A stretch of 64,000 nucleotides of DNA from Dysgonomonas sp. 511. Lineage in GTDB: Bacteria > Bacteroidota > Bacteroidia > Bacteroidales > Dysgonomonadaceae. The stretch is taken from positions 84,269 through 148,268 of the forward strand of contig NZ_QVMQ01000009.1 of the NCBI RefSeq assembly GCF_010501105.1, in the 5' to 3' direction. The notes below the pieces were generated by a model. It did not search any database. It worked only from the letters and a program-made list of their open reading frames with translations, and was not told the DNA's origin. Both the position numbers and the translations under genes were made by a program. Below, in pieces: positions 1 through 8,759 of the stretch; the stretch's first letter is position 1; every line of letters starts with the position of its first letter.

Positions 1-86
1 GGGATAGAGTCCGGCAAAAAGCCTTTTGCTTTCACTCTCGTCATGGCGTTGCGGCTTCCTCTTTTGGAGAGAGGTGGCATAAAATA

Positions 87-123
87 GTAAACGGCTTCAA
101 CTATCTAAATTGAAACCGTTTAC
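87..123 (-). terminator. Probable terminator hairpin downstream of the first lipoprotein gene
   Basis: A 14-base inverted repeat (87-100 against 110-123) has a single mismatched pair and a 9-base loop. It lies 31 bases past the stop codon of the minus-strand lipoprotein gene, and on that strand it is followed by a short T-rich run. Position and shape fit an intrinsic terminator. No function was tested. Confidence 0.6.
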
Positions 124-154
124 ACATAACATCCGGAGGATATTTACCAACTAT

Positions 155-628
155 TTATTTAATCTTCCACTTCCCGTTATCCATCCTCAGCGATTGGGTG
201 TCCATCTCTATTTCTTCTCCATTTTTGCATACAACGACCAATTTTACCAATGCGCCTTTTATTACCTCATCATCGTCTCCATACCAGTTGGTATAGTAAA
301 CAAAACGGCTGTCGTCGTAAGGTATCGCTTTCACTTTCTTAAATCCTCCGTTTTCTTTTATCTTCTTGTTTACCCGGGCAAAATAGCCATAATCGTCAGT
401 CATGTTTTCCATTACTACTTTCATACCACTCAGTTTGAAATTTCTGATTTCTTCTTCTGTTTTCAAATCGCTTGGTATATGTACATTTTCAATTGCCTTT
501 TCAAATTTCCCCTCAAATATATAGGTCACTGTATCCACGGCAACATCTTCGGGAGATGATGAACCTGAACAGGCAGACAGGATACAGGCAGACAATACAG
601 ATAATAACAGTTTACAAATTTTTGTCAT
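155..628 (-). CDS. Small DUF4878-like lipoprotein
   Basis: 157 residues. The N-terminus is a lipoprotein signal peptide with a hydrophobic run and lipobox LSAC, so the mature protein would be anchored through its cysteine near residue 20. The next segment (SPEDVAVDTVTYIFEGKFEKAI) resembles the start of DUF4878, a fold of the NTF2/SnoaL kind seen in many small Bacteroidetes lipoproteins. A C-terminal strand ends in GKWKIK, as is common in that group. The minus-strand neighbour upstream is another lipoprotein. Role unknown; the family assignment rests on pattern only. Confidence 0.75.
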   Translation of the reverse strand: MTKICKLLLSVLSACILSACSGSSSPEDVAVDTVTYIFEGKFEKAIENVHIPSDLKTEEEIRNFKLSGMKVVMENMTDDYGYFARVNKKIKENGGFKKVKAIPYDDSRFVYYTNWYGDDDEVIKGALVKLVVVCKNGEEIEMDTQSLRMDNGKWKIK

Positions 629-683
629 GCGTCAATGTTTTTCTTTTTAATTTTATGGATATCAAATCAATCGCAACGTATTT

Positions 684-1217
684 TTAGTTTGCTCCCGATC
701 CCTTTTTCCACCAGTCAAGGTTTTCCCTGTTGAAGTCGAACGAGTAGTTGCTTTGCAACCTATTGATCAGGTATTCTATATTCTCAGGCTTCGACAACAG
801 TGTACCCGAGCCTGTGATTTCGTAACCGATCTTGTTGGGGCTCATCTTTGTGCCCTCCGATTCTACATACAACCTCAACAGGTCGCTCCCTGTCGGATTA
901 CACACCTCATTGGTAAGCGTTACGCCTGCTTTCAGCGAAACCGACATCTTTGCATTTGCCGTATATGGGGCAACTACAGTGAACGACTTTTCCCATGGCA
1001 GGGTCACTTGGTTTTCTGTGATCATTTTTCCGCTTGCATCTTTGTATGTTACCGATACATCGAAGAAATCGGTAAATTCGACAGTTATATTTTCGGGACG
1101 GCTGACCACACTTTCCGGTTTTACTATTTTATAAGTAACTCTTCCAGTCAATTCGTCGTCGCTCGAGCATGAGAAAAAAGATAGTATCAATAGGCTTAGT
1201 AAAATGATTTTTTTCAT
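684..1217 (-). CDS. Hypothetical lipoprotein
   Basis: 177 residues from the ATG at 1217. A longer frame opens at 1310, but the inner start gives a canonical lipoprotein leader, MKKIILLSLLILSFFSCSS, with the lipid-bearing cysteine near residue 17, so I prefer it. The mature part is rich in predicted beta strands and contains no motif I recognise. It ends about 55 bases before the start of the next minus-strand lipoprotein gene, so the two may be co-transcribed. Function unknown. Confidence 0.75.
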   Translation of the reverse strand: MKKIILLSLLILSFFSCSSDDELTGRVTYKIVKPESVVSRPENITVEFTDFFDVSVTYKDASGKMITENQVTLPWEKSFTVVAPYTANAKMSVSLKAGVTLTNEVCNPTGSDLLRLYVESEGTKMSPNKIGYEITGSGTLLSKPENIEYLINRLQSNYSFDFNRENLDWWKKGSGAN

Positions 1218-1343
1218 AATTTGTTTGTTTTGGTTATCCATTACGCCGGTATTCCGGAGCAATATTTTTATAAATTTGGTTCTCACTGTCCTTTTTTCGT
1301 TGATATACATACATAAAAAAGCGCGGACAATACTAAATTATCT

Positions 1344-1460
1344 GTTCATGAGGTCTTCGACTACCTTTCCGCCAAATAAGATGAGTAAAGCCCACGCCAT
1401 ATAGCGTGAGCATCAGCACTTTACTCTTGGCGGACTTGAAATTGTCGAAGTTTCATGAAC
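1344..1460. repeat. 117 bp imperfect fold-back sequence
   Basis: The two halves are complementary across almost the whole length: GTTCATGA / TCATGAAC at the ends, then CTTCGAC / GTCGAAG, CCGCCAA / TTGGCGG, GAGTAAAG / CTTTACTC and a GCG/CGC tip around a CATATA-type loop. Unpaired 7-base bulges (ATAAGAT on one side, TGCTGAT with neighbours on the other) interrupt the stem asymmetrically. It lies in the non-coding stretch 1218-1822 between the divergent lipoprotein gene and ffh. It could be a structured RNA, a recombination or transposition site acting as folded single strand, or a decayed element. Confidence 0.6.
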
Positions 1461-1602
1461 CAGAATAAAAGCTAGACGCTTTTTCTAATATTTTAAAATG
1501 TATGTAATTACTTGATACTTTTTATTTCATAGGCAAAAGAAATTGAGTTCGTTACAAAAATAGTATTTTTTTTAAAATAGTATTAGCCACACCCGCACAA
1601 AC

Positions 1603-1738
1603 CAGAGTAAACACATGAAAAATGATATTACTGTTTTGGTACTGTAGTGACGAATTGAAAAAACCAACGGAGTCAATTATCATTCGCCTGCACAAAGCCC
1701 AGAATTGAATTGAGATAAATTTCATGCATTTAGCCTAG
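1603..1738. repeat. Degenerate copy of the CAGGGCAAACG MITE
   Basis: This segment aligns along its length with the element at 16180-16332. It shares the start (cagagtaaacacatgaaa), the ATGATATT block, the ACTGTAG block, a TATCATTCGCC block, the CAGAATTGA block and a TTTCATGCATTTAG-like end. The terminal repeats have diverged and no target duplication is visible, so it is an old, immobile copy. It occupies most of the gap upstream of ffh. Confidence 0.65.
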
Positions 1739-1777
1739 AAATAAGAAAAGCTATTTCTACTTTCTACCAAAAGTTTA

Positions 1778-1785
1778 TATCTTTG
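1778..1785 (+). promoter_or_regulatory. Bacteroidetes-type -7 box upstream of ffh
   Basis: TATCTTTG fits the TAnnTTTG -7 consensus of the Bacteroidetes housekeeping sigma factor. It lies 38 bases before the ffh start. I see no good TTTG -33 box at the usual distance. Confidence 0.55.
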
Positions 1786-1822
1786 TGCTCCTGTATTTTG
1801 AATATAATAACAACCTTACAAT

Positions 1823-3145
1823 ATGTTTGAAAGTTTAAGTAACAGATTAGAACGCTCGTTTAAGATACTGAAAGGTGAAGGTAAGATCACCGAAATAAAC
1901 GTTGCGGAAACCCTCAAAGACGTACGCCGTGCATTGCTCGACGCCGATGTCAACTATAAAACAGCGAAGCAGTTTACCGAAACCGTCAAGGAAAAAGCGA
2001 TGGGCCAGAATGTGCTTACAGCAGTGAAGCCTGAGCAATTGATGGTAAAAATAGTACACGACGAACTTGCCGGCCTGATGGGCGGACAGGCTACAGACAT
2101 CAACCTGAAAGGTAGCCCTGCCATTATACTGATGTCGGGTCTTCAAGGATCGGGTAAGACTACCTTTTCGGGTAAGCTTGCCAGGATGCTCAAGTCGAAG
2201 AGAGGCAAAAACCCGTTGCTGGTAGCAGGCGACGTTTACCGTCCTGCAGCTATCGAACAGTTGAAAATACTGGGTACACAGATCGATGTTCCTGTATATT
2301 TCGAAGAGGATAATAAGAATCCTGTACAGATTGCACAAAACGGTATTAAGCAGGCGAAACAAAATGGCAACGACCTTGTCATTATCGATACCGCCGGACG
2401 CCTTGCCGTAGACGAGGAGATGATGAAGGAGATAGCTGCAATAAAAGCTGCTGTCAACCCTGACGAAATATTGTTTGTGGTAGATTCTATGACGGGACAG
2501 GATGCTGTAAACACCGCCAAGGAATTTAACGACCGTCTCAATTTTGATGGGGTGGTGCTTACCAAGCTCGATGGTGATACCCGTGGTGGTGCCGCACTGT
2601 CTATCCGCTCGGTTGTAGACAAGCCTATCAAGTTTGTGGGTACAGGCGAGAAAATGGAGGCAATTGATGTCTTCCATCCTGAACGTATGGCCGACCGTAT
2701 CCTCGGCATGGGTGATATCGTTTCACTCGTGGAAAGGGCGCAAGAGCAATACGACGAAGAAGAAGCACGCCGCCTGCAAAAGAAAATAGCCAAGAACCAG
2801 TTCGACTTCAACGACTTTATCGGGCAGATACAGCAGATAAAGAAGATGGGTAACCTCAAGGAACTGGCTTCCATGATTCCAGGAGTGGGCAAGGCAATTA
2901 AAGACCTTGATATAGATGATGATGCTTTCAAAAGTATTGAGGCTATCATCTACTCTATGACTCCAAAGGAGCGTTCGAACCCTGAAATATTGAATGGCAG
3001 CCGCCGCCAACGTATCGCCAAAGGTAGCGGAACTTCTATCCAGGAGGTAAATAAGCTGATAAAGCAATTTGACGACACCCGCAAGATGATGAAGATGATG
3101 ACGCAGATGAAGGGTGGTAAGATGCCGAAGATGAAGAGGAGGTAA
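1823..3145 (+). CDS. ffh: Signal recognition particle protein Ffh (SRP54)
   Basis: 440 residues, the full family length. It is a GTPase that binds 4.5S RNA and signal sequences and, with FtsY, targets nascent membrane proteins to the translocon. The N-terminal four-helix bundle (about 1-90) precedes the G domain, where I see the P-loop GLQGSGKTT (106-114), DTAGR (189-193) and TKLDGD (247-252). The methionine-rich M domain fills about 295-440 and includes the PGVGK segment and a basic tail with repeated Met-Lys. It has its own -7 box upstream and no operon partner. Confidence 0.97.
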   Translation: MFESLSNRLERSFKILKGEGKITEINVAETLKDVRRALLDADVNYKTAKQFTETVKEKAMGQNVLTAVKPEQLMVKIVHDELAGLMGGQATDINLKGSPAIILMSGLQGSGKTTFSGKLARMLKSKRGKNPLLVAGDVYRPAAIEQLKILGTQIDVPVYFEEDNKNPVQIAQNGIKQAKQNGNDLVIIDTAGRLAVDEEMMKEIAAIKAAVNPDEILFVVDSMTGQDAVNTAKEFNDRLNFDGVVLTKLDGDTRGGAALSIRSVVDKPIKFVGTGEKMEAIDVFHPERMADRILGMGDIVSLVERAQEQYDEEEARRLQKKIAKNQFDFNDFIGQIQQIKKMGNLKELASMIPGVGKAIKDLDIDDDAFKSIEAIIYSMTPKERSNPEILNGSRRQRIAKGSGTSIQEVNKLIKQFDDTRKMMKMMTQMKGGKMPKMKRR

Positions 3146-3588
3146 AATTTACTTTAAGATTTTTATTACAGAAAATAATTATTTAATTTGTAATTAGTCC
3201 TCTTTCTATAAGAGTTAGTACATAATGAAATTTAGCAAAAATAGATCAATAGAAAACGGGTGTTTTACCTCTGAATATTTGGAGGTTAGCTTGTTTTTAC
3301 TAGAGAGAGAGCATAATCTAATAATAAATAAGGACAAATCCTGCCCTTTTCAAATAAGTATATATAATCATTTATATATGCTTTTTTTGTATACATATAC
3401 CACTTATATCAATATGGTATATTTTACTTTTTTATCACTAAAAGTAAAACAATTTTCCTCAAAAACAAAGTATTTCATTTTTTCTACTAATCAGGTGGAA
3501 GGAGTCGTTATATCTGGTGGGCAGATTTTTTCCATTACAAAACAAGTATTCCCTAATCTCTATCTATGAATCCTTAAAACTATACTAA
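3146..3588. other. AT-rich intergenic stretch
   Basis: 443 bases between ffh and the following membrane-protein gene, markedly richer in A and T than ffh. A 114-codon open frame (3225-3569) exists but looks like a chance product of the base composition: no family, no ribosome-binding site, and runs of Tyr, Phe and Leu. I see no hairpin or RNA gene. Confidence 0.5.
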
Positions 3589-4938
3589 ATGAAAAATTAT
3601 TTAACAATTGCACCTCCTGTTATCAGCTTTATTCTGATATTCTTATCAGCTTTTGCTATTTATTATTTTTATCCTTTATATGGCGATGATTGGATATATT
3701 CTTGCGTTTTTATAGAAGGTCCTGGAGGAGCAGAGTATTCAACTCATCGGATTTCGAGTATAGGAGACATTATAACCTCTCAATATAATCATTATATGAA
3801 CTGGGGAGGCCGGACAGTTGTACATGTTATAGACCAGGTTCTTCTTGCCATACCTGCTTTCTGGCGGATTTCTCTGAACTCTTTGGCCTTTGCGGCCTTT
3901 GTCGCATTAATATATCGCTATTGTAATGTGAATAAACCTTTTAATATATATTTGACAGTTCTTATTATAGCTTTACTTTGGATTTTTACTCCATATCTAT
4001 CATGTGTTATATTTTGGACTACAGGTAGTGCCAATTATTTATGGGGGACGCTTATCCTTTTGCTATTTTTATATCCTTATTATAAATCCGTCTTTTTTAA
4101 ACCTATATCTGCTAATAAATATTACTATATATTTTTCCCTATATTAGGTCTAATTGCTGGATGGACTAACGAAGCGTCAGTATGTGCTACAATTGCTGTA
4201 ATTTTTATGTATTGTTTTTATCAGATAAAAAATAAGAATAGAATTCCGAAATGGGCCATATTAGGAATATTTACATTTTTTATTGGCGCATTGCTAATGA
4301 TGTTTGCTCCTGGAAATTTTGTTAGGGCTGAATTAATTGGTGCTAAAAATAGTATATTTTATAACCTAAAAGCTACATTATATACTATATACTCATTTAA
4401 ACTTTATTTATTCTATTTGATTTATGTATTATATCTTTTATACGCTTATGCTAAAAAGACAAATCGGAAAATAATATATTCTTCTATTTCCTTTTTTACA
4501 TTTGGTTGTATTTCAAATATTTCACTTTTGTTTTCACCTATGTTTCCTGAACATTCTGCCTTCTTTTTCTCAGTAATAACTACAATTATTGCTATAGGTA
4601 TAATTTTTAATTCTTTATTTAATTATAGTATATGCATAAAAAGAATAAGTGTGTGTGTTATTGGTATTCTTTTTCTACTTTTCTGCCTTAAATATTATAC
4701 TATATTTAGTTCTTTGATAAAAATTAACGAATTTGCTAATTATAGAGAGCTACTGATAGACGAAGAAATAAAAAAAGGGAATTTAGATATTATTGTACCA
4801 GCTAGTCCGTATGAAAAAAATATGAAAAATATATGGTTTAAAGATTTTAGTGATGACCATCTAAAATATCCCAACCCTCAATATGCAAAATACAGAGGAA
4901 TTAATTCTATAAGAATAGAATCCAATAGTAACGAATAA
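3589..4938 (+). CDS. Polytopic membrane protein, DUF6056-like (GT-C type)
   Basis: 449 residues with roughly ten hydrophobic segments from residue 10 to about 370, then a soluble C-terminal tail. The first periplasmic loop holds a GDDW motif (near residue 32), an acidic pair after the first helix as in GT-C glycosyltransferases that use lipid-linked donors. This pattern matches DUF6056 proteins of Bacteroidetes. Substrate unknown. Base composition is far more AT-rich than ffh upstream or ubiE downstream, suggesting recent acquisition. It stands alone and is closed by a strong terminator. Confidence 0.7.
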   Translation: MKNYLTIAPPVISFILIFLSAFAIYYFYPLYGDDWIYSCVFIEGPGGAEYSTHRISSIGDIITSQYNHYMNWGGRTVVHVIDQVLLAIPAFWRISLNSLAFAAFVALIYRYCNVNKPFNIYLTVLIIALLWIFTPYLSCVIFWTTGSANYLWGTLILLLFLYPYYKSVFFKPISANKYYYIFFPILGLIAGWTNEASVCATIAVIFMYCFYQIKNKNRIPKWAILGIFTFFIGALLMMFAPGNFVRAELIGAKNSIFYNLKATLYTIYSFKLYLFYLIYVLYLLYAYAKKTNRKIIYSSISFFTFGCISNISLLFSPMFPEHSAFFFSVITTIIAIGIIFNSLFNYSICIKRISVCVIGILFLLFCLKYYTIFSSLIKINEFANYRELLIDEEIKKGNLDIIVPASPYEKNMKNIWFKDFSDDHLKYPNPQYAKYRGINSIRIESNSNE

Positions 4939-4952
4939 CTTGCAGACAAGTT

Positions 4953-4983
4953 AAGGGTTGTTTACAAAAGCAACCCTTTTTTT
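4953..4983 (+). terminator. Intrinsic terminator
   Basis: Stem AAGGGTTG (4953-4960) pairs with CAACCCTT (4971-4978) around a 10-base loop and is followed by a run of seven T. It sits just after the DUF6056-like gene and faces the convergent ubiE gene. Confidence 0.9.
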
Positions 4984-5043
4984 ATTCTCCTCCCATCGCC
5001 CCGTTTCACATATCTCCAGGCATCATAGAGCATCAGGAAACCT

Positions 5044-5781
5044 CTACTTCCTCGCCAGATACATCGAACATACCCCCATCGTATAAGTCTTATAAAAAGC
5101 CTCAGAGAAGCCGTTTTTCAACAAGGCGGCTACCATATCCTTGCCTTGTATAAATGCCTCTATCGACTTCGGAAGATAGGAATACGCTGTTTTATCTTTC
5201 GATATCAACCGCCCGATAGTAGGAATGAACAAGCGTGAATAAAGCCAGTACCCCTGCTTCATGGGAAAATGGCGCGGAGTAGACAATTCGAGTATCATCA
5301 GTTGTCCTCCCGGTTTCAATACCCGAAGAATCTCTTTCAGCCCCTTGTCCAGGTCTTCGAAATTGCGTATGCCGAATGCTACCATTGCGGCATCGAACGA
5401 ATCGTCGGGCAAGTCGAGAGCCATACAGTCCTGTTTATCGAAGAATATAAACTCCGACAGCCCTGCCTTCTCTACTTTCTGACGGCCCACATCCATCATG
5501 CCTTCCGATATGTCGATACCGAGAATAGACTGAGGCTTTAGCGTATCGTATGCCTGTATTGCCAGGTCGCCCGTGCCTGTTGCTATATCAAGTATCGTTT
5601 GAGGATTTTGCTTGCTGAGCATAGACAGCCCTTTCTTGCGCCACCCTATATCGAAGCCTATTGACATGGTACGGTTCAGCGTATCGTAATTTTCGGCAAT
5701 GGAATCGAACATACGCTCTACTTGTGCGCCTTTGTTTTCATCGCCCGAATAAGGGACTATCTTTTCTACATTGTATGTCAT
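5044..5781 (-). CDS. ubiE: Demethylmenaquinone methyltransferase (UbiE/MenG)
   Basis: 245 residues, full length. It is a class I SAM-dependent C-methyltransferase for the last step of menaquinone synthesis. In an anaerobic-type Bacteroidales host the substrate should be demethylmenaquinone, not a ubiquinone precursor. Motif I is ILDIATGTGDLAIQ, and the segment AFGIRNFEDL plus LKPGGQLMILE are UbiE signatures. It starts one base after the stop of the zeta-like kinase gene on the same strand, so the two are surely on one transcript, with purC upstream of both. Confidence 0.95.
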   Translation of the reverse strand: MTYNVEKIVPYSGDENKGAQVERMFDSIAENYDTLNRTMSIGFDIGWRKKGLSMLSKQNPQTILDIATGTGDLAIQAYDTLKPQSILGIDISEGMMDVGRQKVEKAGLSEFIFFDKQDCMALDLPDDSFDAAMVAFGIRNFEDLDKGLKEILRVLKPGGQLMILELSTPRHFPMKQGYWLYSRLFIPTIGRLISKDKTAYSYLPKSIEAFIQGKDMVAALLKNGFSEAFYKTYTMGVCSMYLARK

Positions 5782-5782
5782 A

Positions 5783-6379
5783 TTATTCTTCCTCGTAATA
5801 GGTGGGTTCTTTGCCGAAATATCTCAAATATTCGAATAATTCATCATCGTAGATCTCAGTCACCTTAGTCTTGTTGCCCTCGGCTATCATCTGGAACGGG
5901 TCAGTAGAATTGTCTACCAACAGCCAATAATCGCAGATAGGCACAAACATGGAAAACAGGTTTTTCATACCTGCGAAATACCTGCGGCGCACGACATTTT
6001 CGGGAACATAGTGCCCACCGAAACGTACCCGTTGCTCAACCCTGTGGATGGCCAGTTCGGGCGATTCGAGCCAGAAATAGATCAGTGTCACAAAATAGCC
6101 TTGTTCTTGTGCCCTCCTGATAAAGTTGGCATACGACTTGGTAGCCAAGGTCGTTTCCACAGCAAAATCTTCCTGTAGGTGGAGCATTTCATTCATACGC
6201 ATAATCATAATGCGCCCGGCTTCTATCGACACCGATTCGGGTTGGAATGGAGACAAGCCTTTAGCTATCTCGTCGGCATTGATAAATTCCTTACAGTCGA
6301 GCATTTTAGGGAACATGGCATACGATGCGGTTGTTTTTCCCGCACCATTGCACCCTGATATGATGTAGAGATTCGGCAT
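5783..6379 (-). CDS. Zeta-toxin-like P-loop kinase
   Basis: 198 residues. The Walker A motif GCNGAGKT lies at residues 9-16, followed by a conserved INADEIAKGLSP segment and a basic RVEQRVRFGGHYVP region with arginines in the lid position. This is the layout of the zeta toxin / AAA_33 family that phosphorylates small metabolites such as UDP-GlcNAc. No epsilon-type antitoxin lies next to it. It sits between purC and ubiE, more like a housekeeping operon member than a toxin-antitoxin pair. Many chromosomal members of this group are of unknown substrate, so the toxin label should be treated with caution. Confidence 0.8.
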   Translation of the reverse strand: MPNLYIISGCNGAGKTTASYAMFPKMLDCKEFINADEIAKGLSPFQPESVSIEAGRIMIMRMNEMLHLQEDFAVETTLATKSYANFIRRAQEQGYFVTLIYFWLESPELAIHRVEQRVRFGGHYVPENVVRRRYFAGMKNLFSMFVPICDYWLLVDNSTDPFQMIAEGNKTKVTEIYDDELFEYLRYFGKEPTYYEEE

Positions 6380-6414
6380 ATTGATGTCAGTTAACAGTCA
6401 ACAGTTAACAGTAT

Positions 6415-7362
6415 TTATCTCAGTTTCAGATAATCATTTATATTCTTCTCTATACGTGCCAACACGTCGCCGGCCTCAGCTTTTACAAACTTTTCGCCCA
6501 CTATTTTCTCGTACAGTTCGATATAACGTTCGGATACGCTGTTGCAATATTCCTCGGTCATTTCGGGTACTTGTTGTCCTTCTTTCCCTTGAAATCCGTT
6601 ATCCATAAGCCATTTGCGCACAAACTCTTTCGATAGCTGGCGTTGCTCTTCTCCTTTTTCGAACAATTCCTGATAGGTATCTGCATAGAAATAACGCGAA
6701 GAATCGGGCGTATGTATTTCGTCTATCAGGTAGATTTTACCGTCTTTTTTACCAAACTCGTATTTGGTATCTACAAGAATCAGGTTCTTTTGCGCAGCCA
6801 TCTCCGTACCGCGTTGGAACAAGGCGTAGGTATATTTTTCCAATTGCTCGTATTCTTCCTTGCTCACCAACCCTTGCGATATTATTTCCTCTTTCGATAT
6901 ATTCTCGTCGTGCCCCACGTCTTCTTTTGTGGTAGGGGTAATGATAGGTGTAGGGAACTTTTCATTTTCTTTCATCCCTTCGGGCAGCGGCACTCCGCAC
7001 AGAGTTCTTGCTCCGGCCTTATATTCGCGCCATGCACTTCCGGTAAGATATCCGCGGATTACCATTTCTACTTTATATTGTTCGCAACGCAATCCTGCTG
7101 TAACCATAGGGTCGGGAGTAGCCAGTTTCCAGTTGGGAACGATGTCGGCTGTAGCATCCAAAAACTTTGCTGCAATCTGGTTCAGTACTTGTCCTTTGTA
7201 TGGTATGCCCTGAGGCAGAACAACATCGAATGCCGAAATGCGGTCGGAAGCTATCATCAGCAACAGGTCGTCGCCAATGGAATAAACATCCCTTACTTTG
7301 CCGTGATATACATCTGTCTGGCCTGCGAAATTGAAATCGGTTCTTACTAAAGTATTCTTCAT
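6415..7362 (-). CDS. purC: Phosphoribosylaminoimidazole-succinocarboxamide synthase
   Basis: 315 residues, the longer form of the enzyme. It condenses CAIR with aspartate using ATP in purine synthesis. Family segments visible are KVRDVYS near the N-terminus, [36 protein letters not shown] and [10 protein letters not shown], which together build the ATP- and CAIR-binding sites. It is the first gene of a minus-strand run with the zeta-like kinase and ubiE. The 35 bases after its stop hold a small GTTAACAG / CAGTCAACAG repeat that also recurs beside the 143 bp repeats elsewhere in the window. Confidence 0.96.
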   Translation of the reverse strand: MKNTLVRTDFNFAGQTDVYHGKVRDVYSIGDDLLLMIASDRISAFDVVLPQGIPYKGQVLNQIAAKFLDATADIVPNWKLATPDPMVTAGLRCEQYKVEMVIRGYLTGSAWREYKAGARTLCGVPLPEGMKENEKFPTPIITPTTKEDVGHDENISKEEIISQGLVSKEEYEQLEKYTYALFQRGTEMAAQKNLILVDTKYEFGKKDGKIYLIDEIHTPDSSRYFYADTYQELFEKGEEQRQLSKEFVRKWLMDNGFQGKEGQQVPEMTEEYCNSVSERYIELYEKIVGEKFVKAEAGDVLARIEKNINDYLKLR

Positions 7363-7592
7363 TTTTATATATTGTTATTTGTTTTGTTTATATAACAAAA
7401 AAGCACACCCAAAGTTACACTAAAGTTGCTTAAAATACAATTAACATCTATTTTCCGATTATAAATCTGATGAAATAGAGGCGAAACAGAGTAAAATTAC
7501 CCGCGATGGTAAAAATTTTCATTTAATAAAACAGCCTATCTTTTCCCAGCATATTTCTAACATTCTGCCTATGTACACAACACATCACCTTC

Positions 7593-8432
7593 TCACTCAT
7601 AATACTCTATCTTCCGCACCGCCACATTATCGAGCCCTCCTTCCGGCTTTGTGCGCCTGCGGATTATCCAGTTGCCATTGTGGTCGTATTCGTATTCGAA
7701 CAGCAATACCGTACCTTCTTCGTCCCAGGCGGTAAAGTATTCGATGTGAATAACGTCCCCTTTGTCATTGTATTTGAAATGCAGCCGTGCTTCGGGATTC
7801 ATTTCGAATATAACCTGTTCGTTTTCGTCATATTTCACCAAACGGTAGGGACGTTCCAATCCCTCTTCCCTCCATTCTTTTGTGAGGTTACCCTTGTCAT
7901 CGTACAAAAATGAAATTACACTGTTATACTCGTCTACACTTTTTGACAACAACCCCTTATTCGAATACCCATAAGAGGTCTTTGCATCCCCGATATAGCT
8001 TTCGGTCAGCCTATCGTTTTCATCATACCTGAATGTTTGGATTGCCGGACTAAAGAAAGATCTTCCATCAATCTCCATCTCGGAAAAAGAACCATCTTCC
8101 TTTTCCAGCGGCTGTATGCTTCTCTTCACCAGCATGCCCTTGTGGTCGTATTCGCAAACAACAGTCCCCAATTCATCTTGGTCGGAACGAAGAAGCATGC
8201 CCTGCTCATTATACGAGTATGTACTATTATATATATGGTTTTCCCAAACCACCTTTTCCTCTACACGGCTGACACTTCCCTTCAGGTTTTCTTTTTTGAG
8301 GTCGGTTGTTTTTACATAACTGTTTCGGATGGAAGCCTGCTTTGTCTCATCTTTCGGAAAACTGCAAGAATATACGTTTGCAACTAATGATGAGCCGGTT
8401 AAAGCTAAACAGATCAATGTTTTGAGTTTCAT
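7593..8432 (-). CDS. Secreted YD-repeat-like lipoprotein with GNW C-terminus
   Basis: 279 residues with an N-terminal signal (lipobox-like VYSC near residue 23). The mature protein is a string of short beta units of the form YDxxGMLxxR, like degenerate YD/RHS repeats. It closes with YDHNGNWIIRRR and IEYYE. The same ending, a Tyr-Asp pair, GNW, then basic residues and a final Ile-x-Tyr-Tyr, recurs in the proteins at 22260 and 60958, so they form a local family. Function unknown; surface exposure through the outer membrane is a guess based on the lipoprotein signal. Confidence 0.75.
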   Translation of the reverse strand: MKLKTLICLALTGSSLVANVYSCSFPKDETKQASIRNSYVKTTDLKKENLKGSVSRVEEKVVWENHIYNSTYSYNEQGMLLRSDQDELGTVVCEYDHKGMLVKRSIQPLEKEDGSFSEMEIDGRSFFSPAIQTFRYDENDRLTESYIGDAKTSYGYSNKGLLSKSVDEYNSVISFLYDDKGNLTKEWREEGLERPYRLVKYDENEQVIFEMNPEARLHFKYNDKGDVIHIEYFTAWDEEGTVLLFEYEYDHNGNWIIRRRTKPEGGLDNVAVRKIEYYE

Positions 8433-8759
8433 AAGTTATTGTTTCAGGTGAATATTAAAAACCAGTGGCAAGTTAATAGAAATAACGATAGCCAACAAGA
8501 AGAAAAGGGTGCATTTAGAGAGCAACAATCTCGATATTACTCTTTACCTGCTGGCAAAGTTTCTGGATTGCTGGCAGTACCAGATAGAATCTTAGTAACT
8601 GTTTTGTCTTTTTTGTTTTCTGACTTCCCCCCTCACTGCCACGTAATTAATGGCATAGCCATTCCGGCAACAATTTACCCGCTTCTCAAAACAAAAACAC
8701 CAAATATCCAACAAGCACAAATTAAAATCACTAAATTTGAGATTCTAAACTAGTACGAT
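8433..8759. other. Intergenic stretch without recognised features
   Basis: 327 bases between the divergent YD-like lipoprotein gene and the YrdC-like gene. A 104-codon open frame (8439-8753) runs through it but has no family resemblance and no start context, so I treat it as chance. Promoters for both neighbours should lie here, but I cannot place a confident TAnnTTTG box. Confidence 0.5.

Noticed and set aside
1344..1460. Integron attC site
   Set aside because: The ends GTTCATGA / TCATGAAC do not fit the RYYYAAC / GTTRRRY core sites and no integrase is near.
3225..3569. 114-codon open frame between ffh and the DUF6056-like gene
   Set aside because: AT-rich sequence, Tyr/Phe/Leu runs, no start context and no recognisable family; it looks like chance.
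5783..6379. Active toxin-antitoxin pair
   Set aside because: No antitoxin-sized gene overlaps or precedes the kinase; its neighbours are purC and ubiE.
8439..8753. 104-codon open frame upstream of the YrdC-like gene
   Set aside because: No start signal, no family, and it fills a divergent promoter region.
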